A DNA stretch of 51,315 bases from Muribaculaceae bacterium. Lineage in GTDB: Bacteria; Bacteroidota; Bacteroidia; Bacteroidales; Muribaculaceae. The notes below the pieces were generated by a model. The model saw only the letters and a program-made list of their open reading frames with translations. It ran no database searches and had not been told where the DNA came from. Made by a program: the position numbers and the translations under genes. Positions 41,366 through 50,290 of the stretch are shown here, piece after piece. The stretch lies in assembly GCA_017454355.1 (NCBI GenBank), contig JAFTDD010000028.1, forward strand, positions 1 through 51,315, given 5' to 3'. Each line of letters starts with the position of its first letter. Within the stretch, counting starts at the first letter, position 1.

Positions 41366-42073
41366 TTAAAATTTGGTGAACTCGATTATGCAACTCACTT
41401 CGTTTTCAAGTGATAGCACGACAATGATGCCGTTCTCAATCCTGTGGATAGTGGGGAAAAGGCTATCGTAAAGTTTGGCTGGCACGCGGTATTCGACCCG
41501 CAAGTTGCTGAAGTCAAAGCCTTCAGGCAGCAGTTCCATCGCCATGCGCACGTAGTTGGCATTGTTCAGGTGCTTGTTGTAGTCGATGTCGGCTCGGAGA
41601 ACCTTGATGGGGGAGAGCCGCTCGCCATCTTCTTTAGGCAGAATGATGCGGCGGTCGCCGTAGGTCATCTCCAGTTGCGGCTCAATATTCAATGAGGCTA
41701 TTGTGGCGTCGTCAATGCGCTTGAGTTTGCCGTTGGACTTGTCGACAAAGGCTCCCATGCTCCACGTGCGATAACATGGATTGCCGGCCGCGTCATAGAT
41801 GAACGTGTTGCGGAAGCCGAACATCGGCTTGGTGTCGTAAACAGACGTGGACACGGTCAGTTCCTCCTTGAACTCCGGCACGCGGACGATTTCCACCTGG
41901 CGTGAAACGAGCAACTGTGTCATCCCGTTTTCCTCAAAAAAATGTTTTACAACCGGTTCCGAGTCTATCCACATCTCGGAGCAGTCCTGCAGCATCTGCA
42001 GCGCGGAGTAAAGTTTCAAACGGCCGTTGCTGTCACATGCGCTTGTCGTTACCTTGTAGTTCAATTTATACAT
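41366..42073 (-). CDS. Acyl-ACP thioesterase
   Basis: 235 residues from the ATG at 42073, just after a TAnnTTTG box; the longer frame from 42268 would run through the divergent promoter region. It is a double hot-dog protein of the FatA/FatB-like bacterial family. The N-terminal half starts YKLNYKVTTSACDSNGRLKL with the hot-dog helix LQDCSEMW, and the second half has RADIDYNKHLNNANYVRMAME, where Asn and His of the active site lie. It releases free fatty acids from acyl carrier protein in the cytoplasm. It is divergent from the AraC-type regulator and is followed by a cupin gene. Confidence 0.93.
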   Translation of the reverse strand: MYKLNYKVTTSACDSNGRLKLYSALQMLQDCSEMWIDSEPVVKHFFEENGMTQLLVSRQVEIVRVPEFKEELTVSTSVYDTKPMFGFRNTFIYDAAGNPCYRTWSMGAFVDKSNGKLKRIDDATIASLNIEPQLEMTYGDRRIILPKEDGERLSPIKVLRADIDYNKHLNNANYVRMAMELLPEGFDFSNLRVEYRVPAKLYDSLFPTIHRIENGIIVVLSLENEVSCIIEFTKF

Positions 42074-42094
42074 CTCGTAGTCGTTATTATTATG

Positions 42095-42102
42095 CAAAAG
42101 TA
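42095..42102 (-). promoter_or_regulatory. Promoter -7 box for the thioesterase-cupin operon
   Basis: Read on the minus strand this is TACTTTTG, 22 bp upstream of the ATG at 42073. It decides the start choice. Confidence 0.6.
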
Positions 42103-42219
42103 CTAATAAAATAGAAACGGAGCAATTCTGTATAGTTTTTTTAACTTTGGTGGCGCGTCGCGGAAGTTTCAAATTGAATAAAATGTCGCGAAACATTTCT
42201 TGAAATGTGAAAAAAGTCG

Positions 42220-42227
42220 TACTTTTG
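42220..42227 (+). promoter_or_regulatory. Promoter -7 box for the AraC-type regulator
   Basis: TACTTTTG matches TAnnTTTG, 43 bp before the ATG at 42271. Confidence 0.6.
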
Positions 42228-42270
42228 TGCATCAAACCAATTAAGTTTTGAACCATTTTCATGTACAACC

Positions 42271-43413
42271 ATGTACGTCGACCTGATACTCAACGATATT
42301 CTATACTTTATGCTCTACTCGGCAGTGACGACCGTTGCCATCATCGCTTGTTGCTATCTGCTGTGTGGACGCGCCAATGTTTTTGCGCCTGATGTCACTC
42401 CCCATCCACGGTTGCGTTATTGCACGGCAGCGTTTATTGGAGTTCTGGCATTGACACACTTTTGGTATTTGCCCATTTTGTGGCTTTCCTCTACCGATGA
42501 CGTGAAGTTGTGGTATAATTGCTCCTCCTTCCTTGACTATATCCTGTTTGTGCCACTGGTGATTGCTATGCTGCTCACGCTGTTGCAAGACCGCCGGCGA
42601 CCGTTGTGGCCGGCCGTGGTGGCGGCTGTGCCTTTCGCTGCCGGACTGCTGTATTACGTTATTACTCGTGATGAGGCACTTGTGCCTCTGTTTCATGTGT
42701 ATGAGGCATTGCTGGCCATCGGCGTCATAGCCTATATGGTGATTGCCGTCAGACAGTACGGGCGTTGGTTGCGGGATAATTACGCCGACCTTGAGCACAA
42801 GGAAATATGGGACAGCCTGATAGTGGTTGCCGTGATGCTGTTGTTTTTCGTCATTTACAGTAACGAGGTTGAGAGCCGTGCCTTTTTCTATCTCATACAG
42901 GTGAATAGCCTGCTGTTGATTTGTTTTCTCGTGTGGCGTGTCGAGACATTGAGCGACCTCGGTGCCTCATTGCCTGTCACTAACGATGAGGCTCCTGGTG
43001 AAACTCCCGATGAAACGGAGGCTGTGGAAGAACAAGAAGACCAGAACCTCCCAACGCCACCTGCCATCCTCAATAACATCGGTGAATTGTTGCAGCAGCA
43101 TTGCATCGCCCCTCAACTCTATTTGCAGCACGACTTGACTCTCTCGCAACTCGCCAGAGCAATCGGCACCAACCGATATTACTTGAGTCAGTATTTCTCA
43201 GCCAATGGCACTACCTATAATGCCTATATTAACGGCTTGCGTATCAATCATTTTGTTGACCTGTATCGCGAGGCCGTGGCCGCGCGGCGCACCTTCACCG
43301 CCCAGCAGTTGGCCAACGAGAGCGGCTACCGCAGTTACAGCACCTTTAGCCTCGCCTTCAAGCAGCGCATGGGGCAGAATGTCACATCTTGGATGCGTGA
43401 TTCCTCTATATGA
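42271..43413 (+). CDS. Membrane-anchored AraC-family transcription regulator
   Basis: 380 residues. The first 225 form about six or seven membrane segments (MLYSAVTTVAIIACCYLLC, LFVPLVIAMLLTLL, LWPAVVAAVPFAAGLLYYVI, IVVAVMLLFFVIYS, VNSLLLICFLVW). An acidic linker (about 235-265) follows, then an AraC HTH pair (about 275-375) with LTLSQLARAIGTNRYYLSQYF and QLANESGYRSYSTFSLAFKQRMG. This is a one-component regulator that could sense a membrane or periplasmic signal and bind DNA directly. It lies 141 bp upstream of the RND operon on the same strand and is the best candidate to bind the phased repeats there. Confidence 0.9.
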   Translation: MYVDLILNDILYFMLYSAVTTVAIIACCYLLCGRANVFAPDVTPHPRLRYCTAAFIGVLALTHFWYLPILWLSSTDDVKLWYNCSSFLDYILFVPLVIAMLLTLLQDRRRPLWPAVVAAVPFAAGLLYYVITRDEALVPLFHVYEALLAIGVIAYMVIAVRQYGRWLRDNYADLEHKEIWDSLIVVAVMLLFFVIYSNEVESRAFFYLIQVNSLLLICFLVWRVETLSDLGASLPVTNDEAPGETPDETEAVEEQEDQNLPTPPAILNNIGELLQQHCIAPQLYLQHDLTLSQLARAIGTNRYYLSQYFSANGTTYNAYINGLRINHFVDLYREAVAARRTFTAQQLANESGYRSYSTFSLAFKQRMGQNVTSWMRDSSI

Positions 43414-43430
43414 CGTGCCGCCTCGGTTTT

Positions 43431-43464
43431 CAAAATCAGCAAAAAGGTTTCAAAATCAGCAAAA
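43431..43464 (+). promoter_or_regulatory. Candidate operator: 20-bp-phased direct repeats upstream of the RND operon
   Basis: Two identical CAAAATCAGCAAAA units at 43431 and 43451 are spaced exactly 20 bp and end 48 bp before the -7 box. This matches the arrangement at 38670-38703. Phased direct repeats at this position are typical of AraC-type activator sites. Confidence 0.65.
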
Positions 43465-43511
43465 TGACGACATATTATTATTTATAATATGTGAGATTTA
43501 TAAAAAGTGAC

Positions 43512-43519
43512 TAATTTTG
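43512..43519 (+). promoter_or_regulatory. Promoter -7 box for the RND efflux operon
   Basis: TAATTTTG matches TAnnTTTG, 35 bp before the ATG at 43555. Confidence 0.6.
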
Positions 43520-43554
43520 TAATTTAGTTTGAAAACAAAAACTATAAAACGAAT

Positions 43555-44727
43555 ATGAAAAAGAAAAGTGCTTTGAACTGGGCTGTGGCACTTGCGACGC
43601 TTGCAGCCGGTTTAACCTCGTGTGGCAGTAATGAGGAAGAGATGGCTGTCGTGCCCACCTCATTCGAGACGATGACGGTGGCAAAGTCCGACATCGTGTT
43701 GCCGATCAAGTTCAGTGCCCGCATGAAGGGCGAGAGTGATGTTAACATCATGCCGCAGGTGAGCGGCCAGTTGCTGCGCATCGCTGTCACCGAGGGCCAG
43801 CAGGTGAGTCGTGGCCAGACGCTGTTTGTGATTGACTCGCGCACCGCACAGAGCGAGTTGCAGTCGGCCCAAGCCAACTTGCAGGCCGCGCAGGCCAATT
43901 TGCAGGCCGCGCAGGCCCAGGCCAGCAGTGCCAAACTGGAATTTGACAGCAACCAGAACCTGTTCGACAAGAAGATTGTGAGCAGTTACACTCTCGAGAA
44001 CTCGCGCAACGCCTATCGTCAGGCCCAGGCCGCCGTGGAGCAGGCCCGCGCCGCCGTCACTCAGGCTCAAGCCGCCGTCAACAGCGCCCGCGTCAATCTG
44101 GGCTACTGCACCATCACCGCGCCGGTGGCCGGTGTGGTGGGCCAAATCAACGTGCGTGCCGGCGACCAGGTGTCGCCAATGACCCAACTGACCATCGTCA
44201 GCGGCAACCGCCGGATGGAAGCGTGGTTCTCAATCAACGAGGCCATTATCGAGGCTGCCGTCAAGGAGGGTTACTCGCAGGCCGACATCGACAAGTATCT
44301 GGCTGAACTGCCCGACGTGACGTTTGTGATGAAGAACGGAACCGAGTATGCCCATAAGGGTCGCGTGTCAAGCGTTACGGGTGTTGTTGACGCTGCCACC
44401 GGCGCGTTGTCGTGCAAGGCCTCCTTCCCCAATCCCGACGGCGCCCTCTACTCCGGCATTCAAGGCACCATAGTTATCCCCTTTGCCGAGAGTGACATGA
44501 TTGTGATTCCCCAGCACGCTGTGGTGCGCCTGCAGGACAAGTCGCTTGTTTATAAAGTGCAGGCCGACAGCACCGCCACAGCGGTCAACGTGAAGATTGA
44601 GGATGCCGGCAACGGCAAGGACTTCATCATCGTTGGCGGCCTCAATGCCGGCGACAAGATTGTCACCGTTGGCGCCAACAACGTCATGGAAGGCCAGAAA
44701 GTGCTCTTCCCCGAAGTGAGTAAGTAA
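43555..44727 (+). CDS. RND efflux periplasmic adaptor (membrane fusion protein), lipoprotein
   Basis: 390 residues. The signal ends AGLTSC, with lipid-anchor Cys23. The order is that of AcrA/MexA: a lipoyl half (VNIMPQVSGQLLRIAVTEGQ), a long alpha-helical hairpin (about 95-180) with tandem AQANLQAAQ repeats, the second lipoyl half (GYCTITAPVAGVVGQINVRAGDQV), then beta-barrel and membrane-proximal domains. It links the inner-membrane pump to the outer-membrane channel. It is the first gene of the adaptor-pump-channel operon. The gap to the pump gene (53 bp) is filled by repeats of the ATTAGTAATTAG type. Confidence 0.96.
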   Translation: MKKKSALNWAVALATLAAGLTSCGSNEEEMAVVPTSFETMTVAKSDIVLPIKFSARMKGESDVNIMPQVSGQLLRIAVTEGQQVSRGQTLFVIDSRTAQSELQSAQANLQAAQANLQAAQAQASSAKLEFDSNQNLFDKKIVSSYTLENSRNAYRQAQAAVEQARAAVTQAQAAVNSARVNLGYCTITAPVAGVVGQINVRAGDQVSPMTQLTIVSGNRRMEAWFSINEAIIEAAVKEGYSQADIDKYLAELPDVTFVMKNGTEYAHKGRVSSVTGVVDAATGALSCKASFPNPDGALYSGIQGTIVIPFAESDMIVIPQHAVVRLQDKSLVYKVQADSTATAVNVKIEDAGNGKDFIIVGGLNAGDKIVTVGANNVMEGQKVLFPEVSK

Positions 44728-44777
44728 TTAGTAATTAGTAATTAGTGATTAGCAATTAGTTATTAGTAACTTTACTC
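44728..44777. repeat. TAATTAG-type tandem repeats between adaptor and pump genes
   Basis: Five or so 8-9-bp units (TAATTAG, GATTAGCAATTAG, TTATTAG) fill the short spacer before the pump ATG at 44781. Confidence 0.65.
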
Positions 44778-44780
44778 AGC

Positions 44781-47700
44781 ATGAAGAATAATATATTTAT
44801 CAATAAATATGTGATGGCGTGTGCCATCTCTATCGTGATTGCCCTGGTGGGTTATATCTCGATGAGCACACTGCCCATCGAGCAGTATCCCGACATCGCG
44901 CCGCCCACGGTGGCCGTGACGACCAGTTACACCGGTGCCGACGAGAACACCGTGATGAAATCGGTTATCCAACCTCTGGAGGAGGCCATCAACGGCGTGA
45001 CCGACATGACCTATATGACCTCAAAGGCCGCCTCAAACGGTAACGTGACAATCAACGTCTTTTTCAAGCAAGGCGTGGACGCCGATATGGCCGCCGTGAA
45101 CGTGCAGAACCGCGTCACGCGCGCGCAGGCTTTGCTGCCGGCCGAAGTGAACAAGGTGGGCGTCACCGTGCAGAAACAGCAGAGCAACATCCTGCAGATT
45201 TTTGCCGTCAAGAGTGCCGACGGTAAGTATGACGAGGACTTTGTCTCAAACTACGTCGACATCAACATCAAGCCTCGCTTGATGCGCATCACCGGCGTGG
45301 GTAACGTGCAGAGCCTCGGTAATACTTACGCCTTGCGCATCTGGTTGAAGCCGGACGTGATGGCTCAGTATAACCTCACCCCCAACGACATCTTTGCCGC
45401 AATCGGCGGACAGAGTTTCGTGGCGGCTGTGGGTTCGTTGGGCGAACAGTCGGGCAACTCTTACCAATACTCGATGCAGTATAAGGGTACGTTGAAGAGT
45501 GTCGAGGAGTTCAACGACATCGTGTTGCGCACAAGCGACAACGGCCACCTGCTCCACTTGAGTGATGTGGCCGAGGTCAAGATTGGCGCCATGAGTTATA
45601 ACTTCACCTCCAACATCCAAGACCGGCCGGGTGCCCTCTTCATCGTGTTCGCCGCCCCGGGAGCCAACGCTACCCAGGTGAACGCAAGCATCAACAAGAC
45701 CTTCGACGAGATTAAGTCTTCGATGCCTGCCGGACTGGAGTTTGTCACCATGCTCACCAGCGATGACTTCCTCTACGCTGCTATCCACAACGTGGTAGAG
45801 ACCCTTGTGATTGCCATCATCCTGGTGGTGCTTGTGGTGTTCTTCTTCCTGCAGAACTTCAAGGCAACCATCATCCCGTCCATCTCGATTATCGTTTCGT
45901 TGATGGGTACGTTTGCCATCGTCAAGGTAGCCGGCTTCTCTCTCAACATCTTGACGCTCTTCGCTCTCGTGCTAGCCATCGGTACTGTGGTGGACGACGC
46001 CATCGTGGTGGTCGAGGCCGTCATGGCCAAGATGGAGAACGGCATCAGTGATGCCCGCGAGGCAACGCGTCAGGCGATGAACGAGGTTTCGGTGGCTGTG
46101 GTGTCGTGTACGCTCGTGTTCATGGCTGTGTTTATTCCCGTGACGTTTATGCCAGGCACCTCCGGCACATTCTTCACCCAGTTCGGTGTGACGATTGCCT
46201 CGTCAGTGGGTCTGTCGTGTGTGTCCGCGTTGACGCTCTGTCCCGCCTTGTGTGCCATCATGATGCGCGTCACCGAGGGCGAGAAAGAGGGCAAGGGCAT
46301 CGCTTATTACACCAAGAAGGCCTACACCGTCAGTTACAACGCTATTTATAATAAGTATAGCGCGAGTGTCCAGAAGTTTATCAAGCGCCCCGTGTTGGCC
46401 TGGAGTTTGCTCGCAATCGCCGCTGTGCTGCTCGTGTTCTTCATGCGTAGTTTGCCGTCGGGCCTTGTGCCGCAGGAGGACCAGGGCGTGTTCCTGGCCG
46501 AGGTGCAGGCACCGGAGGGTACCACTCTGCTGCAGACGCGTGAAATCGTAAAGGAAGTCGAGGCCAAAATCAAGGAAATCCCCGAATTGGAGAGTTTCGC
46601 GGTCTGCTGCGGCTACGGTATGGCCTCGTCTGCCGACGGTTCCAACTATGCCACGCTCATCGTGCGCTTGAAAAACTGGAATGACCGTCCCGGCATCGAG
46701 CACTACATTGAGTTGGTTTACGCCAAGTTCTACTTCGCGTGCATGAACATCAAGAACGTGGTGGTGATTCCGTTCCAAATGCCGCAAATTCCCGGCTATG
46801 GCACCAACAACGGCGTGAGCCTTATTGTTGAGGACCCCACCGATGGCAATCTGTCGGAGTTTGCGATGCAAACCGATAAGTTCTTGGCCAAGCTCGCCGA
46901 GCGTCCGGAGGTTGGCGCTGCCATCTCGACCTATTCAGAGCGTTATCCCAAATATCAGGTTGACGTCGACCCCGCCCAGTGTGACCGCGCCGGCGTCTCG
47001 CCCGAGGTGGTGCTTAACACGCTCGGCTCGTTCTGTGGCGGCGCGTTTGTGGGCAACTTCAACCAGTTCGGTAAAGTCTACCGCATCATGGCTGCCGCCT
47101 CGCCGGAGTATCGCCTCGACCCGTCGTCTCTCAACAACATTTTTGTGCAGGTCAAGGGCGGCAAGATGTCTCCCATCTCGGAGTTCGTCACTCTCAAGGA
47201 GATTGTCGGCCCGTCGAGTATCGAGCACTTCAACCTCTTCCAGAGCATCACCTGCATGGTCACTCCTGGACCGGGATACAGTGAGGGCGATACCCACAAG
47301 GCCATTGCCGAGGTGTTCAAGCAGGAGATGCCCACCACCGCCACCTATGAGTACAGCGGCATGTCGCGCGAGTTGGAAGAGACCGCCGGCTCCAATGCCA
47401 CGGCGATGATCTACTTGATTTGCGCCATCCTGATTTACCTCATTCTGGCCTCGCTCTACAACTCGTGGTTCACCCCGTGGGCTGTGCTGTTCAGCGTGCC
47501 ATTCGGACTGATGGGAGCCTTCGTGTTTGTCTACTTCGGCCACATGTACCAAATCCCCGGTATGGACAACAACATCTACCTCCAGACGGGCGTTATCATG
47601 CTCATCGGCTTGCTGGCCAAGACTGCTATCTTGATTACCGAGTTTGCCCAGGAGCGTCGCGCGCAGGGTATGAGCATCTTCGACGCTGCTTTCGAGGCTT

Positions 47701-47960
47701 GCAAGGAGCGCTTGCGCCCCATCTTGATGACGGTGGCCACGATGATTATCGGTATGGTGCCGCTTGTCATTGAGGGCGGTGCCGGTGCCAACGGTAACCG
47801 CGTGTTGGCCCTTGGCGTGATTGGCGGTATGAGCATCGGCACTATCGCGTTGCTCTTTGTCGTGCCCGGATTCTTTATCGTTTTCCAAAAACTGCACGAG
47901 AAGTTCCAGGGCAGCACTGTTGTAGCCACCGAGCCTCAAGAGACACCAAACGAAAAATGA
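44781..47960 (+). CDS. RND multidrug efflux pump (AcrB/HAE1 type)
   Basis: 1059 residues, the usual length. It has twelve membrane segments, with two large periplasmic loops after segments 1 and 7. The proton-relay motif GTVVDDAIVVVEAV carries the Asp pair at about residues 405-406 in segment 4. The start (YVMACAISIVIALVGYISM, then LPIEQYPDIAPP) is that of HAE1-type pumps, and the porter-domain phrase PEGTTLLQTREIVKEVE is present. It exports drugs, bile acids or other amphiphiles using the proton gradient. The substrate range cannot be told. It is followed 49 bp later by the outer-membrane channel gene. Confidence 0.97.
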   Translation: MKNNIFINKYVMACAISIVIALVGYISMSTLPIEQYPDIAPPTVAVTTSYTGADENTVMKSVIQPLEEAINGVTDMTYMTSKAASNGNVTINVFFKQGVDADMAAVNVQNRVTRAQALLPAEVNKVGVTVQKQQSNILQIFAVKSADGKYDEDFVSNYVDINIKPRLMRITGVGNVQSLGNTYALRIWLKPDVMAQYNLTPNDIFAAIGGQSFVAAVGSLGEQSGNSYQYSMQYKGTLKSVEEFNDIVLRTSDNGHLLHLSDVAEVKIGAMSYNFTSNIQDRPGALFIVFAAPGANATQVNASINKTFDEIKSSMPAGLEFVTMLTSDDFLYAAIHNVVETLVIAIILVVLVVFFFLQNFKATIIPSISIIVSLMGTFAIVKVAGFSLNILTLFALVLAIGTVVDDAIVVVEAVMAKMENGISDAREATRQAMNEVSVAVVSCTLVFMAVFIPVTFMPGTSGTFFTQFGVTIASSVGLSCVSALTLCPALCAIMMRVTEGEKEGKGIAYYTKKAYTVSYNAIYNKYSASVQKFIKRPVLAWSLLAIAAVLLVFFMRSLPSGLVPQEDQGVFLAEVQAPEGTTLLQTREIVKEVEAKIKEIPELESFAVCCGYGMASSADGSNYATLIVRLKNWNDRPGIEHYIELVYAKFYFACMNIKNVVVIPFQMPQIPGYGTNNGVSLIVEDPTDGNLSEFAMQTDKFLAKLAERPEVGAAISTYSERYPKYQVDVDPAQCDRAGVSPEVVLNTLGSFCGGAFVGNFNQFGKVYRIMAAASPEYRLDPSSLNNIFVQVKGGKMSPISEFVTLKEIVGPSSIEHFNLFQSITCMVTPGPGYSEGDTHKAIAEVFKQEMPTTATYEYSGMSRELEETAGSNATAMIYLICAILIYLILASLYNSWFTPWAVLFSVPFGLMGAFVFVYFGHMYQIPGMDNNIYLQTGVIMLIGLLAKTAILITEFAQERRAQGMSIFDAAFEACKERLRPILMTVATMIIGMVPLVIEGGAGANGNRVLALGVIGGMSIGTIALLFVVPGFFIVFQKLHEKFQGSTVVATEPQETPNEK

Positions 47961-48009
47961 TGTTCCGTGTGCAGCCACCTTGTGGCTGCCTTCTAACGAC
48001 TAACGACCA

Positions 48010-49392
48010 ATGAATAATAAAATACTTCGTACTTCGTACTTCGTACTTTGTACTTTGCTAATCACCTCGTGTGGCATCTACGATAAGTATCAGTCCACGA
48101 TGGATGTGCCGGCCGACGCCCTGGGTGTCTATGCGGCCGACACTTCGGCCGTGTTGCCTGACGCCCCCTCGTGGCGGCAGTTTTTCACCGACCCGTTGCT
48201 GCAGCGTCTCATCGACACCGCCCTCGTGCGCAACACCGATTTGAACTCGGCGCGCATCGCCGTCGAGCAGAGCCAGGCGGCTCTCTCGATTGCCAAGAAG
48301 GCTATCCTGCCGTCGTTCTATCTGGCTCCCTCGGGAGGCTTCTCCGGCTTTGACGGCAATACGACAAAGACCTATAATGTGCCCATCCAGATGAACTGGG
48401 ACTTCGGCCAGTTGGGAGGCTACACCAACAAGCGCCGTGCCGCGCGCGCCGTGCTGCTGCAGGCCCAGGCAGGCGAGCAGGCTGTCCACGCCAACCTCGT
48501 CTCGGCCGTGGCCCAGCAATACTGCCTGCTGCAATTGCTCGACCGCCAACTCGAAATCCTCATCCAGACCGACAGCCTCTGGGGCAAGTCGCTCGACGCG
48601 CAGAAGGCTCTCTGGGAAAACGGACGGCTCTTTTCAACCGCCGTCAACCAGCAGGAGGCCTCCTGCCTGGATGTCAAGACCCAGATTGTCGATGTCAAGC
48701 GCAATATCCGCGGTGTGGAGAATTCCCTCTGCACGTTGCTGGCCATCACACCGCAGCACATCGCCCGCAGCCGTTATGGCACCTACTCGTTGCCGCTGAT
48801 CGCCAATGAGCCGTTGTCGGCAAAAATGCTGCTGCGCCGTCCTGATGTGCGCATGGCCGACTTCGCCATGGAGGAGGCGTTCTACAACATGCAGACTGCC
48901 CGCTCCGCTTTCTATCCCGGCCTGTCGCTCACGGGTGCCGCCGGTTGGACCAACAATGCCGGCGCGGCCATCGTCAACCCGGGCAAAATTTTGTGGAGCA
49001 TCGTCGGCTCGCTCACCCAGCCGCTCTTTGCCCGCGGCCAACTGAAGGGTAACCTGCAAATCGCTAAACTCAAGCAGGAGGACATGCGCAACAAGTATGT
49101 GCAGACCGTTATCGATGCCGGCAACCAGGTGAACGAGGCTCTTGCCGACTGCCAAGCTGCCCGCGAGAAACATCAGTACTACAGTCAGCAGATTGATGTG
49201 CTGCGTGAGGCCTATAACGGCACCCACGAGTTGATGGACAACGGCAAGGCCAATTATCTTGAGGTAATCACGGCTCAAGAGTCGCTCCTGCGAGCCCAAC
49301 TCAGCCAAGCGATGAACCTCTACGACGGCGCGCAAGGCCTCATCGAACTCTATATCGCCCTGGGCGGTGGCGGCCCGGAGCCCGTCAAATGA
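48010..49392 (+). CDS. Outer-membrane efflux channel (TolC/OprM type), lipoprotein
   Basis: 460 residues. The N-terminus is a lipoprotein signal with lipobox LLITSCG (Cys21), whose codons are largely made of a 9-bp tandem repeat TACTTCGTA. Two OEP domains follow, with typical SQAALSIAKKAILPSF and the long helical coiled coils (QNKYVQTVIDAGNQVNEALAD-like), and the late phrase DNGKANYLEVITAQESLLRAQ. It forms the trimeric exit duct for the pump encoded upstream. The operon ends in a hairpin at 49416. The repeat-derived signal sequence is unusual but still has a basic start, a hydrophobic core and a lipobox. Confidence 0.95.
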   Translation: MNNKILRTSYFVLCTLLITSCGIYDKYQSTMDVPADALGVYAADTSAVLPDAPSWRQFFTDPLLQRLIDTALVRNTDLNSARIAVEQSQAALSIAKKAILPSFYLAPSGGFSGFDGNTTKTYNVPIQMNWDFGQLGGYTNKRRAARAVLLQAQAGEQAVHANLVSAVAQQYCLLQLLDRQLEILIQTDSLWGKSLDAQKALWENGRLFSTAVNQQEASCLDVKTQIVDVKRNIRGVENSLCTLLAITPQHIARSRYGTYSLPLIANEPLSAKMLLRRPDVRMADFAMEEAFYNMQTARSAFYPGLSLTGAAGWTNNAGAAIVNPGKILWSIVGSLTQPLFARGQLKGNLQIAKLKQEDMRNKYVQTVIDAGNQVNEALADCQAAREKHQYYSQQIDVLREAYNGTHELMDNGKANYLEVITAQESLLRAQLSQAMNLYDGAQGLIELYIALGGGGPEPVK

Positions 49393-49415
49393 TGTACTGA
49401 AGCCCAATATGAACC

Positions 49416-49477
49416 CAAGCCACGGCCATCCTCCTGTCCCCCGCAAGCGGGAATCAGGATGGATTGGCCGTGGCTTG
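49416..49477 (+). terminator. Hairpin terminator after the RND operon
   Basis: The arms CAAGCCACGGCCA and TGGCCGTGGCTTG form a perfect 13-bp outer stem, with an inner CATCCT / AGGATG stem and a CCCGC / GCGGG tip. There is no strong T-run. The rest of the gap to 49708 is AT-rich and holds one promoter. Confidence 0.75.
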
Positions 49478-49650
49478 AGTTATATTAATATAATAATAAA
49501 ACAGGAACCTCACAATGTCAACCTGTCATTATTGCTATCAATCGTGACCTTTTTTCTCATTACATACCAATAGTAGCGCGCCATCGTGTTAAAATATCGT
49601 TGTCATGGATAATTTGTTGTTTTGATTTCAGGTTTTTCAAAAAATATGTG

Positions 49651-49658
49651 TAATTTTG
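49651..49658 (+). promoter_or_regulatory. Promoter -7 box for the small beta-barrel protein
   Basis: TAATTTTG matches TAnnTTTG, 50 bp before the ATG at 49709. Confidence 0.6.
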
Positions 49659-49708
49659 CGCCCAGATTAAATAGAAATTCATTGTATTTAACATCTAAAC
49701 ATTTTATT

Positions 49709-50239
49709 ATGAAGAAATTATTTTTGTTGCTGGTGGTTGCTTTGGTTAGCACACTTAGTGTTACCGCCCAAGAGGATTGGAAGCATGAGATTGGCATCTC
49801 TTATGGACCGGGAGCGTTCACCGATTTGAGTTCGTCGTATGTTGGCGGAGCGACCCTCGGCAAGCAGACAAGTTATGTTGGCGCTATCGGCGCGGAGTAT
49901 TTCTATCGCCCGAAGTCTCCACTTGGCGTGGGTCTTGTGGCAACCTTCGGAACGTGTAAGTGGAGCGACTCCGGCAATGTGCGCTCGTCCTACATCAGCA
50001 TCCTGCCGGCCCTGAAGTATAACTGGCTGAACCGCGAGCATTACAGCATGTACTCCAAATTGGCGCTCGGTGTGATCATCGGTGTGAACCACGGTGGCGA
50101 GAAAGGCACTACGTCTGCCGCGTTCGGATGGCAAGCCTCGGTGGTGGGCGCCGAGTTTGGCGGCGCGTTCCGCGGTTTTATTGAACTTGGTGTCGGCGAG
50201 CAGGGCCTGCTTGTGGCCGGAGTAAAGTATAAATTCTGA
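49709..50239 (+). CDS. Small outer-membrane beta-barrel protein
   Basis: 176 residues from the ATG at 49709, where the signal peptide begins (MKKLFLLLVVALVSTLSVTA); the longer frame from 49622 spans the promoter. The mature protein has about eight amphipathic strands (EIGISYGPGAFTDL, VGAIGAEYFYR, GVGLVATFGTCKWS, KLALGVIIGVNHGG, GFIELGVGEQGLLVAGVKYKF) and a terminal Phe, as in OmpW/OmpX-like or porin_OMP-like barrels. No specific family or ligand can be assigned. It is monocistronic and is followed by a repeat element. Confidence 0.82.
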   Translation: MKKLFLLLVVALVSTLSVTAQEDWKHEIGISYGPGAFTDLSSSYVGGATLGKQTSYVGAIGAEYFYRPKSPLGVGLVATFGTCKWSDSGNVRSSYISILPALKYNWLNREHYSMYSKLALGVIIGVNHGGEKGTTSAAFGWQASVVGAEFGGAFRGFIELGVGEQGLLVAGVKYKF

Positions 50240-50290
50240 TGCAAAAAAAGAATTAAAGGGCCGCTATTTATTCAATAATTATTAAAATTT

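Noticed and set aside
41366..42268. Longer thioesterase with a 65-residue N-terminal extension
   Set aside because: The extension would start at a TTG inside the divergent promoter region, and the -7 box at 42095 lies within it; the ATG at 42073 fits the family.
46935..47978. 347-codon minus-strand frame
   Set aside because: It is antisense to the RND pump gene, which is certain.
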